Shown here: positions 13,369-19,388 of the stretch, one piece after another | Numbering within the stretch: position 1 is the first letter of the stretch | How the letters are laid out: each line of letters starts with the position of its first letter | Assembly (NCBI GenBank): GCA_001796995.1 | Contig: MGOB01000019.1 | Location: 14,116 to 33,503 of the forward strand | Direction: 5' to 3' | DNA: 19,388 nucleotides | From: Chloroflexi bacterium RBG_16_68_14 | GTDB taxonomy: Bacteria > Chloroflexota > Dehalococcoidia > DSTF01 > RBG-16-68-14 | Notes under the pieces: generated by a model | The model's input: only the letters and a program-made list of their open reading frames with translations | Told to the model about the DNA's origin: nothing | Database searches by the model: none | Made by a program: the position numbers and the translations under genes

Positions 13369-14259
13369 GTGGACCTGTTCGAGCTCATCTCCTGGTTCTG
13401 GACCAACGGCCTGGTCATCCCCATGACCAACTTTCTCGTGCTCCTGTCCCGCCTCTCCTTCGGCAGCTTCGGCGTGGCCATCATCATGTTTACGCTGGTG
13501 ATGCGGGCCATCACCTGGCCCCTCACCCAGCAGCAACTGCGCGCCTCGCGGGCGATGCAGGCGGTGCAGCCACGCATACAGGAGATCCAGAAGAAGCACA
13601 AGGACCCGCGCCGCCGCTCCGAGGAGACGATGAAGATCTACCGGGAATCGGGGATGAGCCCGCTGGGCTGCATCTGGCCCATGCTCGTCCAGTTTCCTAT
13701 CTGGATCGCGCTGTACCAGAGCATCCGCTTCACGCTGGGGAGTACACCGGAGAGCCTGCTCGACCTCTCCCAGCAGTTGTATCCGTGGTCCTACCTGCGG
13801 ACGGCGGCGCCGCTGGAGAAGCATTTTCTCTGGATGGACATGGGGCGGCCGGACAGCACGCTGATCATGGCCATCCTGGTGGGCGCCTCGATGTGGGTGC
13901 AGCAGCGGATGACGACGCCCACCAGCGCCTCGGCCGATCCCCAGCAGCAGTCCATGAACCAGACCATGCTCTGGATGATGCCCCTCATGTTCGCCTTCTT
14001 CACTCTTCAATTCCCGAGCGGCCTGGCGCTATACTGGGTGGCGACCAACGTCGTCGGCGTCGTGCTCCAGTACTTCTACATGGGGCCGGGCGAGTTCGAG
14101 TGGCGACGCATCTTCTCCCTGACGCCGGCCCCCGCCCCGGCTGCTCGGCGGGAGGTGAAGGCGCCTCAGGAAAGCGAAGGAGAAGAGGAGGCCGAAGAGG
14201 TGGCGGCAACAGCCAGCAAGCGGAGAAGGAGACGGCGTCGTGGAAGGCGCAGACGCTAG
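13369..14259 (+). CDS. yidC: Membrane protein insertase YidC/Oxa1
   Basis: A 296-residue insertase of the short type, without the large periplasmic domain of proteobacterial YidC. It has the conserved transmembrane core: MRAITWPLTQQQ carries Arg46, the positively charged groove residue, followed by the cytoplasmic hairpin (about 55-100), MSPLGCIWPMLVQFPIWIALYQ and FPSGLALYWVATNVVG. The C-terminus is an acidic stretch followed by a tail of about 13 mostly Arg residues, consistent with ribosome binding. The GTG at 13369 follows the lipoprotein stop by six bases. The end overlaps jag by 20 bases. It inserts membrane proteins with or without SecYEG. Confidence 0.95.
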   Translation: MDLFELISWFWTNGLVIPMTNFLVLLSRLSFGSFGVAIIMFTLVMRAITWPLTQQQLRASRAMQAVQPRIQEIQKKHKDPRRRSEETMKIYRESGMSPLGCIWPMLVQFPIWIALYQSIRFTLGSTPESLLDLSQQLYPWSYLRTAAPLEKHFLWMDMGRPDSTLIMAILVGASMWVQQRMTTPTSASADPQQQSMNQTMLWMMPLMFAFFTLQFPSGLALYWVATNVVGVVLQYFYMGPGEFEWRRIFSLTPAPAPAARREVKAPQESEGEEEAEEVAATASKRRRRRRRGRRRR

Positions 14260-14923
14260 CGAACTGGGGCCTGTTGAGGCGACCGGGAAGAGCGTAGACG
14301 AGGCCATCGAAAACGGCCTGGCTGAGCTGGGCTTGGAGCGCCATGAGGTGACGGTGGAGGTGCTCAGCGAGGGCCGGGCCGGGCTCTTCGGCATCGGGGG
14401 GGAGCCGGCGCGCGTGCGGCTGGCGCCGGTGAGCTTCGAGGCGCCGGAGGGCGAAGAGGTAGCCTATGCGAAGCAGACGCTGGAAGAGCTGCTGCGCCTG
14501 ATGCGCATCGAGGCCACGGTGTCGGTGCGGGCGCCCCGCACGCCCGGCGACGGTGTCGGGCTGATGAAGGCGGTGCTGGACATCCACGGGGACGACCTGG
14601 GCATCCTCATCGGCCGGCGCGGCGGCACCATGGCATCCGTTCAGTATCTGCTCAATCTCATCGTGAGCCGGCGCTTCAAAGGGCACGGGCCCTTCGCCGT
14701 AGATGTGGAGGAGTACCGCCAGCGGAGGGAAAAATCGTTGCAGGACCTGGCCTTCCGGATGGCTGAGCGGGTGCGCGCCACCGGGAGAACGGTGACCTTG
14801 GAGCCGATGCCGGCCAACGAGCGGCGCATCGTCCACCTGACCCTGGCGAAGGATCCCACGGTCAGCACTTCCAGCGTGGGCGTGGGCGACGCGCGGAAGG
14901 TCGCCATCAGCGTTCGCCGGTAG
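14240..14923 (+). CDS. jag: Jag (KhpB/SpoIIIJ-associated) RNA-binding protein
   Basis: A 227-residue cytoplasmic RNA-binding protein with three domains: Jag-N (about 12-62, ATGKSVDEAIENGLAELG onward), a KH domain with the G125-R-R-G128 loop, and an R3H domain with Arg195-x3-His199. The family binds many transcripts and influences cell envelope and division, and its gene regularly follows yidC. The GTG at 14240 lies inside the end of yidC, preceded by AAGGAG about eight bases upstream. No later start would keep Jag-N intact, so the overlap is accepted. Confidence 0.93.
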   Translation: MEGADASELGPVEATGKSVDEAIENGLAELGLERHEVTVEVLSEGRAGLFGIGGEPARVRLAPVSFEAPEGEEVAYAKQTLEELLRLMRIEATVSVRAPRTPGDGVGLMKAVLDIHGDDLGILIGRRGGTMASVQYLLNLIVSRRFKGHGPFAVDVEEYRQRREKSLQDLAFRMAERVRATGRTVTLEPMPANERRIVHLTLAKDPTVSTSSVGVGDARKVAISVRR

Positions 14924-14929
14924 GGCGCG

Positions 14930-15775
14930 GTGACCACGCCCGACTTTGTCGTGATCGGGCACGCGGTGCGAGACCTGGTTCCCCAAGGATGGCGGCTGGG
15001 AGGCACGGCGACCTTCGCGTCGGAGCAGGCGCTGCGGCTGGGTCTGCGGGTAGGGATCGTGACACGAGTCGGCCCGGAGCTGGCGCTCCAGGAGGTCTTG
15101 CCGGATGTAGAGGTGGCCGGCCGGCCGTCGATAGCGACGACCTGCTTCGAGAACGTGTACGACGATGGCCGCCGCCACCAGCGCGTCCTCGCTCAGGCTG
15201 AGCCCATCGGTGCGGAAGACATACCATCAACGTGGCGCGGGGCGCCCATGGTGCTGCTGGGGCCGGTCATCGGCGAGGTGCCGCCAGGGCTGGGCGAGAC
15301 GTTCCCCCGCTCGCTGGTGGGGGTCTCCGCCCAGGGATGGCTCCGGCGGATTGACCGGCAGCGGCGCGTCTGGCGGCGGGCCTGGGCCGGTCCGCCCTTT
15401 TGGTCCGACTGCCAGGTGCTCTTCGTGTCGTACGAAGACCTGGGTCGCCGCCGCGACCAGGTGGCGCGCTGGGCGGAAGAGGTGCCCATGGTGGCGCTGA
15501 CGGCGGACCGGCGGGGAGCGCACCTCCACGTCGAGAACCGCTGGCGCAGCATCAAAGCCTTCCCGGTGCGAGAGGTGGACCCGACCGGCGCCGGCGATGT
15601 CTTTGCGGCAGCCTTCCTGGTGCGCTATCACGAGACGGAGGACGCGGCCGAATCGGCCCGCTTCGCCTCCGCCGCGGCGGCCTGCTCCGTCGAGGCGTCG
15701 GGGACCGAGGGGATCGTGGGCAGGCGAGAGATCGAGGCACGAATGGAAGCCCACCCGGAGATCGTGCTGCGATGA
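14930..15775 (+). CDS. PfkB-family (ribokinase-like) carbohydrate kinase
   Basis: A 281-residue ATP-dependent kinase of the ribokinase/PfkB superfamily. The second family signature DPTGAGDVFAAAFL (217-230) contains the catalytic base Asp223 and the GAGD anion hole; RLGGTATFAS (22-31) corresponds to the N-terminal Gly-Gly substrate motif. The sequence between them is divergent, so the sugar or nucleoside phosphorylated cannot be named. GTG at 14930 follows jag by six bases, and the stop overlaps the parA ATG (ATGA at 15772-15775). A sugar kinase inside a jag-parAB operon has no obvious functional link; coupled expression is likely. Confidence 0.82.
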   Translation: MTTPDFVVIGHAVRDLVPQGWRLGGTATFASEQALRLGLRVGIVTRVGPELALQEVLPDVEVAGRPSIATTCFENVYDDGRRHQRVLAQAEPIGAEDIPSTWRGAPMVLLGPVIGEVPPGLGETFPRSLVGVSAQGWLRRIDRQRRVWRRAWAGPPFWSDCQVLFVSYEDLGRRRDQVARWAEEVPMVALTADRRGAHLHVENRWRSIKAFPVREVDPTGAGDVFAAAFLVRYHETEDAAESARFASAAAACSVEASGTEGIVGRREIEARMEAHPEIVLR

Positions 15776-16551
15776 CGAGAGTGCTGGCGCTGGCGAACCA
15801 GAAGGGAGGCGTGGGAAAAACGACCACCGCCATCAATCTGAGCGCCGCCCTGGCCCGCCGCGGCCATTCTGTGCTGCTCATCGATATGGATCCCCAGGCC
15901 AACGCCACCGGCGGTCTGGGGGTCCGGGCGCCGGCTAGCGGCAGCACCTACGACCTGCTGCTGGAGGAGGCGCCCCTGGAGAGCTTAGTGGTGCCGACGG
16001 AGTGGGAGGGACTCTGGGTCGTCCCTTCGACAGCGGACCTGGCGGGCGCCGAGGTGGAGCTGGCGGCCTCGATGGCGCGTGAATATCGCCTTAGAAGGGC
16101 GCTTAAAGAAGATATCGAGAGATATCGCTTCATAGTTATCGATTCTCCTCCTTCATTGGGTCTCCTCACCATCAACAGCCTCGTAGCGGCCCAGGATGTG
16201 ATCGTGCCTGTCCAGTGCGAGTACTTGGCGCTGGAGGGGCTGGGACAGTTCACCAGCACACTGGAGCTGGTGCGGCGGCACCTGAACCGGGAGCTGCGGC
16301 TGCGGGGCCTGCTCTTGACCATGTACGACCGGCGCACCAGCCTCTCGAAGCAGGTGGCGGAGGAGGTGCGACGGCACTTCTCCAACACCTTCCGGACGGT
16401 GATCCCACGCAGCGTGCGGCTGAGCGAGGCCCCCAGCCATGGGCTGCCCATCAACGTGTACGACCCGCGCTCGCCGGCCTCCGAGGCGTACGACGCCATG
16501 GCGGAGGAGGTGCTGGAGGCGGTGGTCGCGCCAGCGGAGGTGGCGACGTGA
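15772..16551 (+). CDS. parA: Chromosome-partitioning ATPase ParA (Soj)
   Basis: A 259-residue ParA ATPase. The deviant Walker A motif is KGGVGKTTT (Lys11 to Thr19) with signature Lys11 and Lys16; LLIDMDPQANAT and IVIDSPPSLGLLT are the A' and B motifs. It binds DNA non-specifically as an ATP dimer and drives ParB-parS complexes apart. The ATG at 15772 overlaps the kinase stop and begins directly before the first beta-strand; the upstream open frame is a shadow of the kinase gene. The segment encoding about residues 102-128 is A+T-rich, with AGA, AGG, ATA and TCA codons rare elsewhere here. The stop overlaps parB (GTGA). Confidence 0.96.
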   Translation: MTRVLALANQKGGVGKTTTAINLSAALARRGHSVLLIDMDPQANATGGLGVRAPASGSTYDLLLEEAPLESLVVPTEWEGLWVVPSTADLAGAEVELAASMAREYRLRRALKEDIERYRFIVIDSPPSLGLLTINSLVAAQDVIVPVQCEYLALEGLGQFTSTLELVRRHLNRELRLRGLLLTMYDRRTSLSKQVAEEVRRHFSNTFRTVIPRSVRLSEAPSHGLPINVYDPRSPASEAYDAMAEEVLEAVVAPAEVAT

Positions 16552-17405
16552 GCCGCAGCCGAGGCTTAGGACGGGGCCTGGGCGCCCTCATTCCTCCAAC
16601 GACTGCAGGCGTCGATGAGGTAGACGTCGGCCTCATCGTCCTGAATCCGCACCAGCCACGCGTTCAGGTGAGTGACGAGTCGCTGAGAGAGCTAGTAGAA
16701 AGCATTCGAGAGCACGGAGTTATTCAGCCGCTTCTAGTGAGCACCAGCGACTCAGAAGGTGTCTATCAACTCGTGGCGGGCGAGCGGCGGCTGCGGGCAG
16801 CGCGCCTGGCCGGCCTGCGCCGGGTGCCGGTGGTGGTGAAGGAGGCGGCCAGCCGGGAGCTGCTGGAGCTGGCCCTGGTGGAGAACCTCCAGCGCCAGGA
16901 CCTGAGCCCGCTGGAGGAGGCGCAGGCCTACCGGCGCCTGGCCGACGATTTCGGCATGACCCAGGAGGCGATCGCGTCTCGGGTAGGGCGGAGCCGGACG
17001 GTGGTGGCGAACACGATGCGCCTGCTCGCGCTGAGCGAGGAGATGCAGGCGAGCCTGGCCTCCGGCGCTATCTCGGAGGGGCACGCCCGCGCGCTGCTGG
17101 GGCTGGCGGACGAGACGGCCCGCCGTCAGGCCTGGCTTCAGGTCGTGGGGCGGGGCCTGACGGTGCGGCGGACGGAGGAGCTGGTGCGCCGCTGGCCCAC
17201 GGGCGAGGCACCGGGAACAGGCCGGAGGCGGCGCCGTCGGGAAGACCCGGAGACGGCGGCACTGGAGGCGAAGGTGCGCGCCGTCGTCGGAACCAAGGTG
17301 GAGCTGCGCCGCACGGCGAGCGGACGCGGCCGCCTGGTGCTCCACTTCTACTCGGACGAGGAGCTGGAGGCGCTGCTCGCCCGGCTGGGTGTGTCGCTGG
17401 GCTGA
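16548..17405 (+). CDS. parB: Chromosome-partitioning protein ParB (Spo0J)
   Basis: A 285-residue CTP-dependent DNA clamp that loads at parS. The N-terminus GLGRGLGALIP is the classic opening that stimulates ParA. LNPHQPR (32-38), the CTP-binding GERRLRAARLAGL (78-90), ENLQRQDLSPLEEA (112-125) and a helix-turn-helix near 137-160 follow; residues 245-285 form the dimerisation end. GTG at 16548 overlaps the parA stop, and the true N-terminus begins there. Upstream open sequence belongs to parA in another frame. Residues 40-75 are encoded by a rare-codon, A+T-rich patch. Its target, a perfect parS, lies at 12159-12174. Confidence 0.96.
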   Translation: MSRSRGLGRGLGALIPPTTAGVDEVDVGLIVLNPHQPRVQVSDESLRELVESIREHGVIQPLLVSTSDSEGVYQLVAGERRLRAARLAGLRRVPVVVKEAASRELLELALVENLQRQDLSPLEEAQAYRRLADDFGMTQEAIASRVGRSRTVVANTMRLLALSEEMQASLASGAISEGHARALLGLADETARRQAWLQVVGRGLTVRRTEELVRRWPTGEAPGTGRRRRRREDPETAALEAKVRAVVGTKVELRRTASGRGRLVLHFYSDEELEALLARLGVSLG

Positions 17406-17455
17406 CGCGGCCTGCTAGAAGCTGCCGGCTAGCGGAGGGGAGGAAGACGCTGGGA

Positions 17456-17773
17456 ATGAGGAGAGGAGTGACCATCGTGCTGGCCGCGGCTGCTGCGGCC
17501 GCGTTCCTGTGGGCCATCAGCGGCACCTGGACGGCTTCGCCTGGCGCCGCGAAGGAGCGCTCGTACGCGGTTGGTACCGTCGAAACGGCGGCTGGACCGC
17601 TGGCGGCTGCGGCCGCGCAGGAGGGCATCGACCAGGACGACCGGCTACCCGTGCAGCTGTGGACGTTGGTGGCGGCAGGGGGTGCCGCGGGACTGGGGCT
17701 GCTCTTGTTCCTGGTGCGCCTGGCGATGGGCTGGGTGAAGCGGCCGCCGCCCCAGGAGGAGGGCCACCACTAA
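17456..17773 (+). CDS. Small two-helix membrane protein of unknown function
   Basis: A 105-residue hypothetical protein with hydrophobic segments at about 5-22 (Ala-rich) and 67-92 (a clearer transmembrane helix ending in RLAMGWVKR), and an Ala/Gly-rich linker between them. The first segment may be a signal peptide. I do not recognise a family. GGGGAGGAAG lies about 10-15 bases upstream of the ATG at 17456; a GTG at 17468 has a purine-rich sequence directly before it and is the alternative. It is 50 bases after parB and may be the last gene of the operon, before a hairpin at 17795-17819. Confidence 0.6.
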   Translation: MRRGVTIVLAAAAAAAFLWAISGTWTASPGAAKERSYAVGTVETAAGPLAAAAAQEGIDQDDRLPVQLWTLVAAGGAAGLGLLLFLVRLAMGWVKRPPPQEEGHH

Positions 17774-17794
17774 GGCTTCGTGGCCCGGAAACCG

Positions 17795-17819
17795 CGATGC
17801 CCTCCACCGGAGGGCATCG
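17795..17819. terminator. Perfect hairpin between convergent genes, likely bidirectional terminator
   Basis: CGATGCCCTCC (17795-17805) pairs with GGAGGGCATCG (17809-17819): 11 bp without mismatch and a three-base loop. It lies in the 72-base gap where the small membrane protein gene and the merR-type gene converge. No T-run is present on either side, so termination is inferred from position and stability. Confidence 0.6.
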
Positions 17820-17845
17820 ATGATGTTCGCAGGGCTGTGGCGGAG

Positions 17846-18361
17846 CTACACTTTCGCCTTGACGCCGGCTCTCCGCTCTGTGCGCAGCCTCCCGTCGAGC
17901 TGGTCCAGCCAGCCGCGGTAAGTGGCCAGCCGCTCCTCCATCTTCGATTGCATCTCGGTAAGGGCGTTCACTTTCTGGCGGATCAGGTCGTACTGGTGCT
18001 CGGTGACTTCGATGGCGCGTAGCAATTGGGCCTTCTTCTGGGAGACGGCGGCCTCGGGGCGGTACTGGGCGCGGAGCTGCATCAGCACCTCTTCGGCCTC
18101 CACCATCTCCTTGATCTCGGCCAGGGCGAAGCCCAGGAGCTGCTGGAGGCGCTTGATCTGCTCCACCCGCTGGATGTCGGCCTCGGAGTAGAGGCGGAAG
18201 CCGCCCTCCATGCGAGAGGGTGGCTTCAGGAGCCCCTTCTCTTCGTAGAAGCGCAGGGTGCGCTGGGTTACCCCCGTCCGCTCGGCCACCTCACCGATCT
18301 GGAGGTAGGGCTCATCGGAGGCGACGGCGTCCGGGTTCCGCTTGTGTCCCATTGCTGGCAT
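17846..18361 (-). CDS. MerR-family transcriptional regulator
   Basis: A 171-residue regulator. The winged helix-turn-helix is complete at about 19-90: YLQIGEVAERTGVTQRTLRFYEEKG, GFRLYSEADIQRVEQIK and LLGFALAEIKEMVE are diagnostic. After it comes a long helical, charged region (about 90-165), presumably the antiparallel dimer coiled-coil. The protein contains no cysteine, so metal sensing of the classic MerR kind is unlikely, and no separate ligand domain is apparent. The ATG at 18361 or, four codons on, at 18352 may be the start; the promoter position makes 18352 a near-leaderless candidate. It diverges from the methyltransferase gene and probably acts on the intervening dyad. Confidence 0.88.
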   Translation of the reverse strand: MPAMGHKRNPDAVASDEPYLQIGEVAERTGVTQRTLRFYEEKGLLKPPSRMEGGFRLYSEADIQRVEQIKRLQQLLGFALAEIKEMVEAEEVLMQLRAQYRPEAAVSQKKAQLLRAIEVTEHQYDLIRQKVNALTEMQSKMEERLATYRGWLDQLDGRLRTERRAGVKAKV

Positions 18362-18394
18362 GGTAGCGATAATTTACCTCTACGTCAAGGTTAA
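18360..18394 (-). promoter_or_regulatory. Promoter and dyad operator of the MerR-type gene
   Basis: On the minus strand TTGACG (-35, 18388-18383) and TACCAT (-10, 18365-18360) lie 17 bases apart. An imperfect palindrome, TTTACCT (18373-18379) with AGGTTAA (18388-18394), overlaps the -35 region; ACCT-N8-AGGT dyads are typical of MerR operators. Autoregulation is likely by analogy. Confidence 0.5.
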
Positions 18395-18407
18395 GATCGG
18401 CCCGTTG

Positions 18408-18437
18408 TTGACCGGCCGGCGAGGCGCTCCCTAGAAT
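18408..18437 (+). promoter_or_regulatory. Promoter of the methyltransferase gene
   Basis: TTGACC (-35, 18408-18413), an 18-base spacer, and TAGAAT (-10, 18432-18437), each one base from consensus. The -10 box contains the ATG at 18436, which therefore cannot be the translation start. Confidence 0.7.
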
Positions 18438-18462
18438 GGCCCTGCACGAGAGCGGAGGCGTG

Positions 18463-19350
18463 ATGAAACAGAGTGCGGATCCCGGGGCGTCCATCGACCC
18501 GGGCGCCTACACCGACGAGTACTTTCGGACGGCGGTAGAGGGGCACCGGGAGTTTGCCGCCAGCGGGGGCCGACGGCTCTCGCCTCGCCTGGCGCGGGCG
18601 CTCGAGCTGGCGCACCCCCGGCCCGGCGAGCGCGTGCTCGACATCGCCTGCGGCCGGGGCGAGGTGGTGCTCCAGAGCGCCCTGCGCAGCGCCTACGCCC
18701 TGGGCATCGACTACGCGGAGGCGGCGATGACCCTCGCCCGGCGGTCGCTGGACGAGAGCGGCGGCGGGTTGCGCGCGGCGCTCGCCCGCATGGACGCGGG
18801 CTGTCTCGCCCTCCGGCCGGGGAGCTTCGATGTGGCTCTCATGCTGGACTTCGTGGAGCACGTGCCCCAACCGGAGCTGGAGCGGTCGCTCCAGGAGGTG
18901 CGGCGCGTCCTCAGGCCGGGCGGACGGCTGGTGATCCATACTTCGCCCAACCGGATGTTCGAAGACGTGGTGTACCGCCACTACGTCAGGAACGTGCACC
19001 GACTGATCCTGGGCGTGGCCCGACCGCTCCGGGTGCGGGGGCGTCTCTTCAACGAGTGGGTGCTGCCCACCGATCCGCTGCCGCCCCACGACGAGTACGA
19101 GCGGCAGCTCCACGTCAACCCGCAGTCGGCCGGGTCGCTGCGGGCGGCGCTGCGACGATGCGGCTTCCGGGTGCGCCGCGTCGACTTCTGGGAGCCGCCC
19201 CGGGGGCGGTTCTTCCCGGCGGAGCTGCGCTGGCACAACGTCTGGGTGGGGGTGCTGGACGTGGTGCGCTTCCTGCGGCCGTTCAGTCTCTTCCCGCCGC
19301 TGAACCGCCTCTTCTCCAACCACATCTGGATCGTGGCGGAACGACGCTGA
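18463..19350 (+). CDS. Class I SAM-dependent methyltransferase
   Basis: A 295-residue Rossmann-fold methyltransferase. Motif I VLDIACGRGE (58-67) binds S-adenosylmethionine, GIDYAEAAM (81-89) contains the acidic residue contacting the ribose, and SFDVALMLDFVEHV (121-134) is the usual motif IV/post-motif region, followed by LRPGGRLVIHT. The C-terminal third (about 165-295) is Arg- and aromatic-rich and may bind the substrate; acceptor unknown, with UbiE/Coq-like and small-molecule methyltransferases as the closest class. The ATG at 18463 is chosen because GGAGG lies four bases upstream and the in-frame ATG at 18436 is inside the -10 box. It is divergent from a MerR-type regulator that may control it. 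Confidence 0.87.
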   Translation: MKQSADPGASIDPGAYTDEYFRTAVEGHREFAASGGRRLSPRLARALELAHPRPGERVLDIACGRGEVVLQSALRSAYALGIDYAEAAMTLARRSLDESGGGLRAALARMDAGCLALRPGSFDVALMLDFVEHVPQPELERSLQEVRRVLRPGGRLVIHTSPNRMFEDVVYRHYVRNVHRLILGVARPLRVRGRLFNEWVLPTDPLPPHDEYERQLHVNPQSAGSLRAALRRCGFRVRRVDFWEPPRGRFFPAELRWHNVWVGVLDVVRFLRPFSLFPPLNRLFSNHIWIVAERR

Positions 19351-19363
19351 GGAGTCCGCGCCC

Positions 19364-19388
19364 GTGCTCTTGTCCCCGTTACGACGCG
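19364..19388 (+). CDS. Possible start of another gene (partial)
   Basis: A GTG at 19364 with GAGGAG (19349-19354) nine bases upstream opens a frame that runs off the window after eight codons. Position, spacing and codon use fit a gene cotranscribed with the methyltransferase, but nothing about its product can be said. Confidence 0.25.

Noticed and set aside
12163..14010. Long minus-strand frame opposite the lipoprotein and yidC genes (615 residues)
   Set aside because: Antisense to two clear genes, His/Arg/Gln-rich and without any recognisable domain; a product of high GC.
15400..15771. Upstream extension of parA
   Set aside because: Shadow of the PfkB-family kinase; the ATG at 15772 gives the standard ParA N-terminus.
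16215..16547. Upstream extension of parB
   Set aside because: Shadow of parA; the GTG at 16548 gives the classic ParB N-terminus and overlaps the parA stop.

Overview
The window is a GC-rich bacterial chromosome segment, roughly two thirds G+C by eye, with many GTG/TTG starts and tightly packed genes whose stops and starts overlap (GTGA, ATGA, TGATG). The gene set suggests Chloroflexota, probably a Dehalococcoidia-like lineage: rpmH-rnpA-yidD, a beta-propeller lipoprotein, yidC-jag, then a sugar kinase and parA-parB, plus a short YidC and a succinate dehydrogenase built with an HdrB-like subunit. This taxonomic call is an inference; no rRNA gene is present.

Left part, plus strand (1-4832): the tail of an unknown gene, an ADP-ribose-pyrophosphatase-like Nudix hydrolase, then about 600 bases of non-coding, palindrome-rich DNA. 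A good promoter at 1105-1134 leads into sdhA-sdhB-sdhE, a soluble-looking complex with an HdrB-type subunit in place of membrane anchors.

Central part, minus strand (4829-11100, transcribed right to left): groES-groEL under a perfect CIRCE operator, then greA behind a strong promoter and a leader terminator, a LigT-like 2H phosphoesterase, a HAD phosphatase, a 100-residue gene interrupted by an in-frame UGA, a MutT-like Nudix hydrolase and a PQQ-type sugar dehydrogenase lipoprotein. The UGA-interrupted gene is the most interesting object here. It has its own ribosome binding site, reads on in frame after the UGA, and carries a SECIS-like hairpin at the correct distance. I read it as a HesB/IscA-like selenoprotein that standard gene calling would truncate or miss.

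Right part, plus strand (11333-17773): a strong promoter starts rpmH-rnpA-yidD, a perfect parS palindrome follows, then the beta-propeller lipoprotein, yidC, jag, a PfkB-family kinase, parA (soj), parB (spo0J) and a small membrane protein. This is origin-proximal chromosome-maintenance content, but dnaA is not next to rpmH; groESL is there instead.

Right edge: a MerR-family regulator (minus strand) diverges from a class I SAM-dependent methyltransferase (plus strand) across a region with a dyad and two promoters. I found no tRNA, rRNA, IS element, transposase or CRISPR array.
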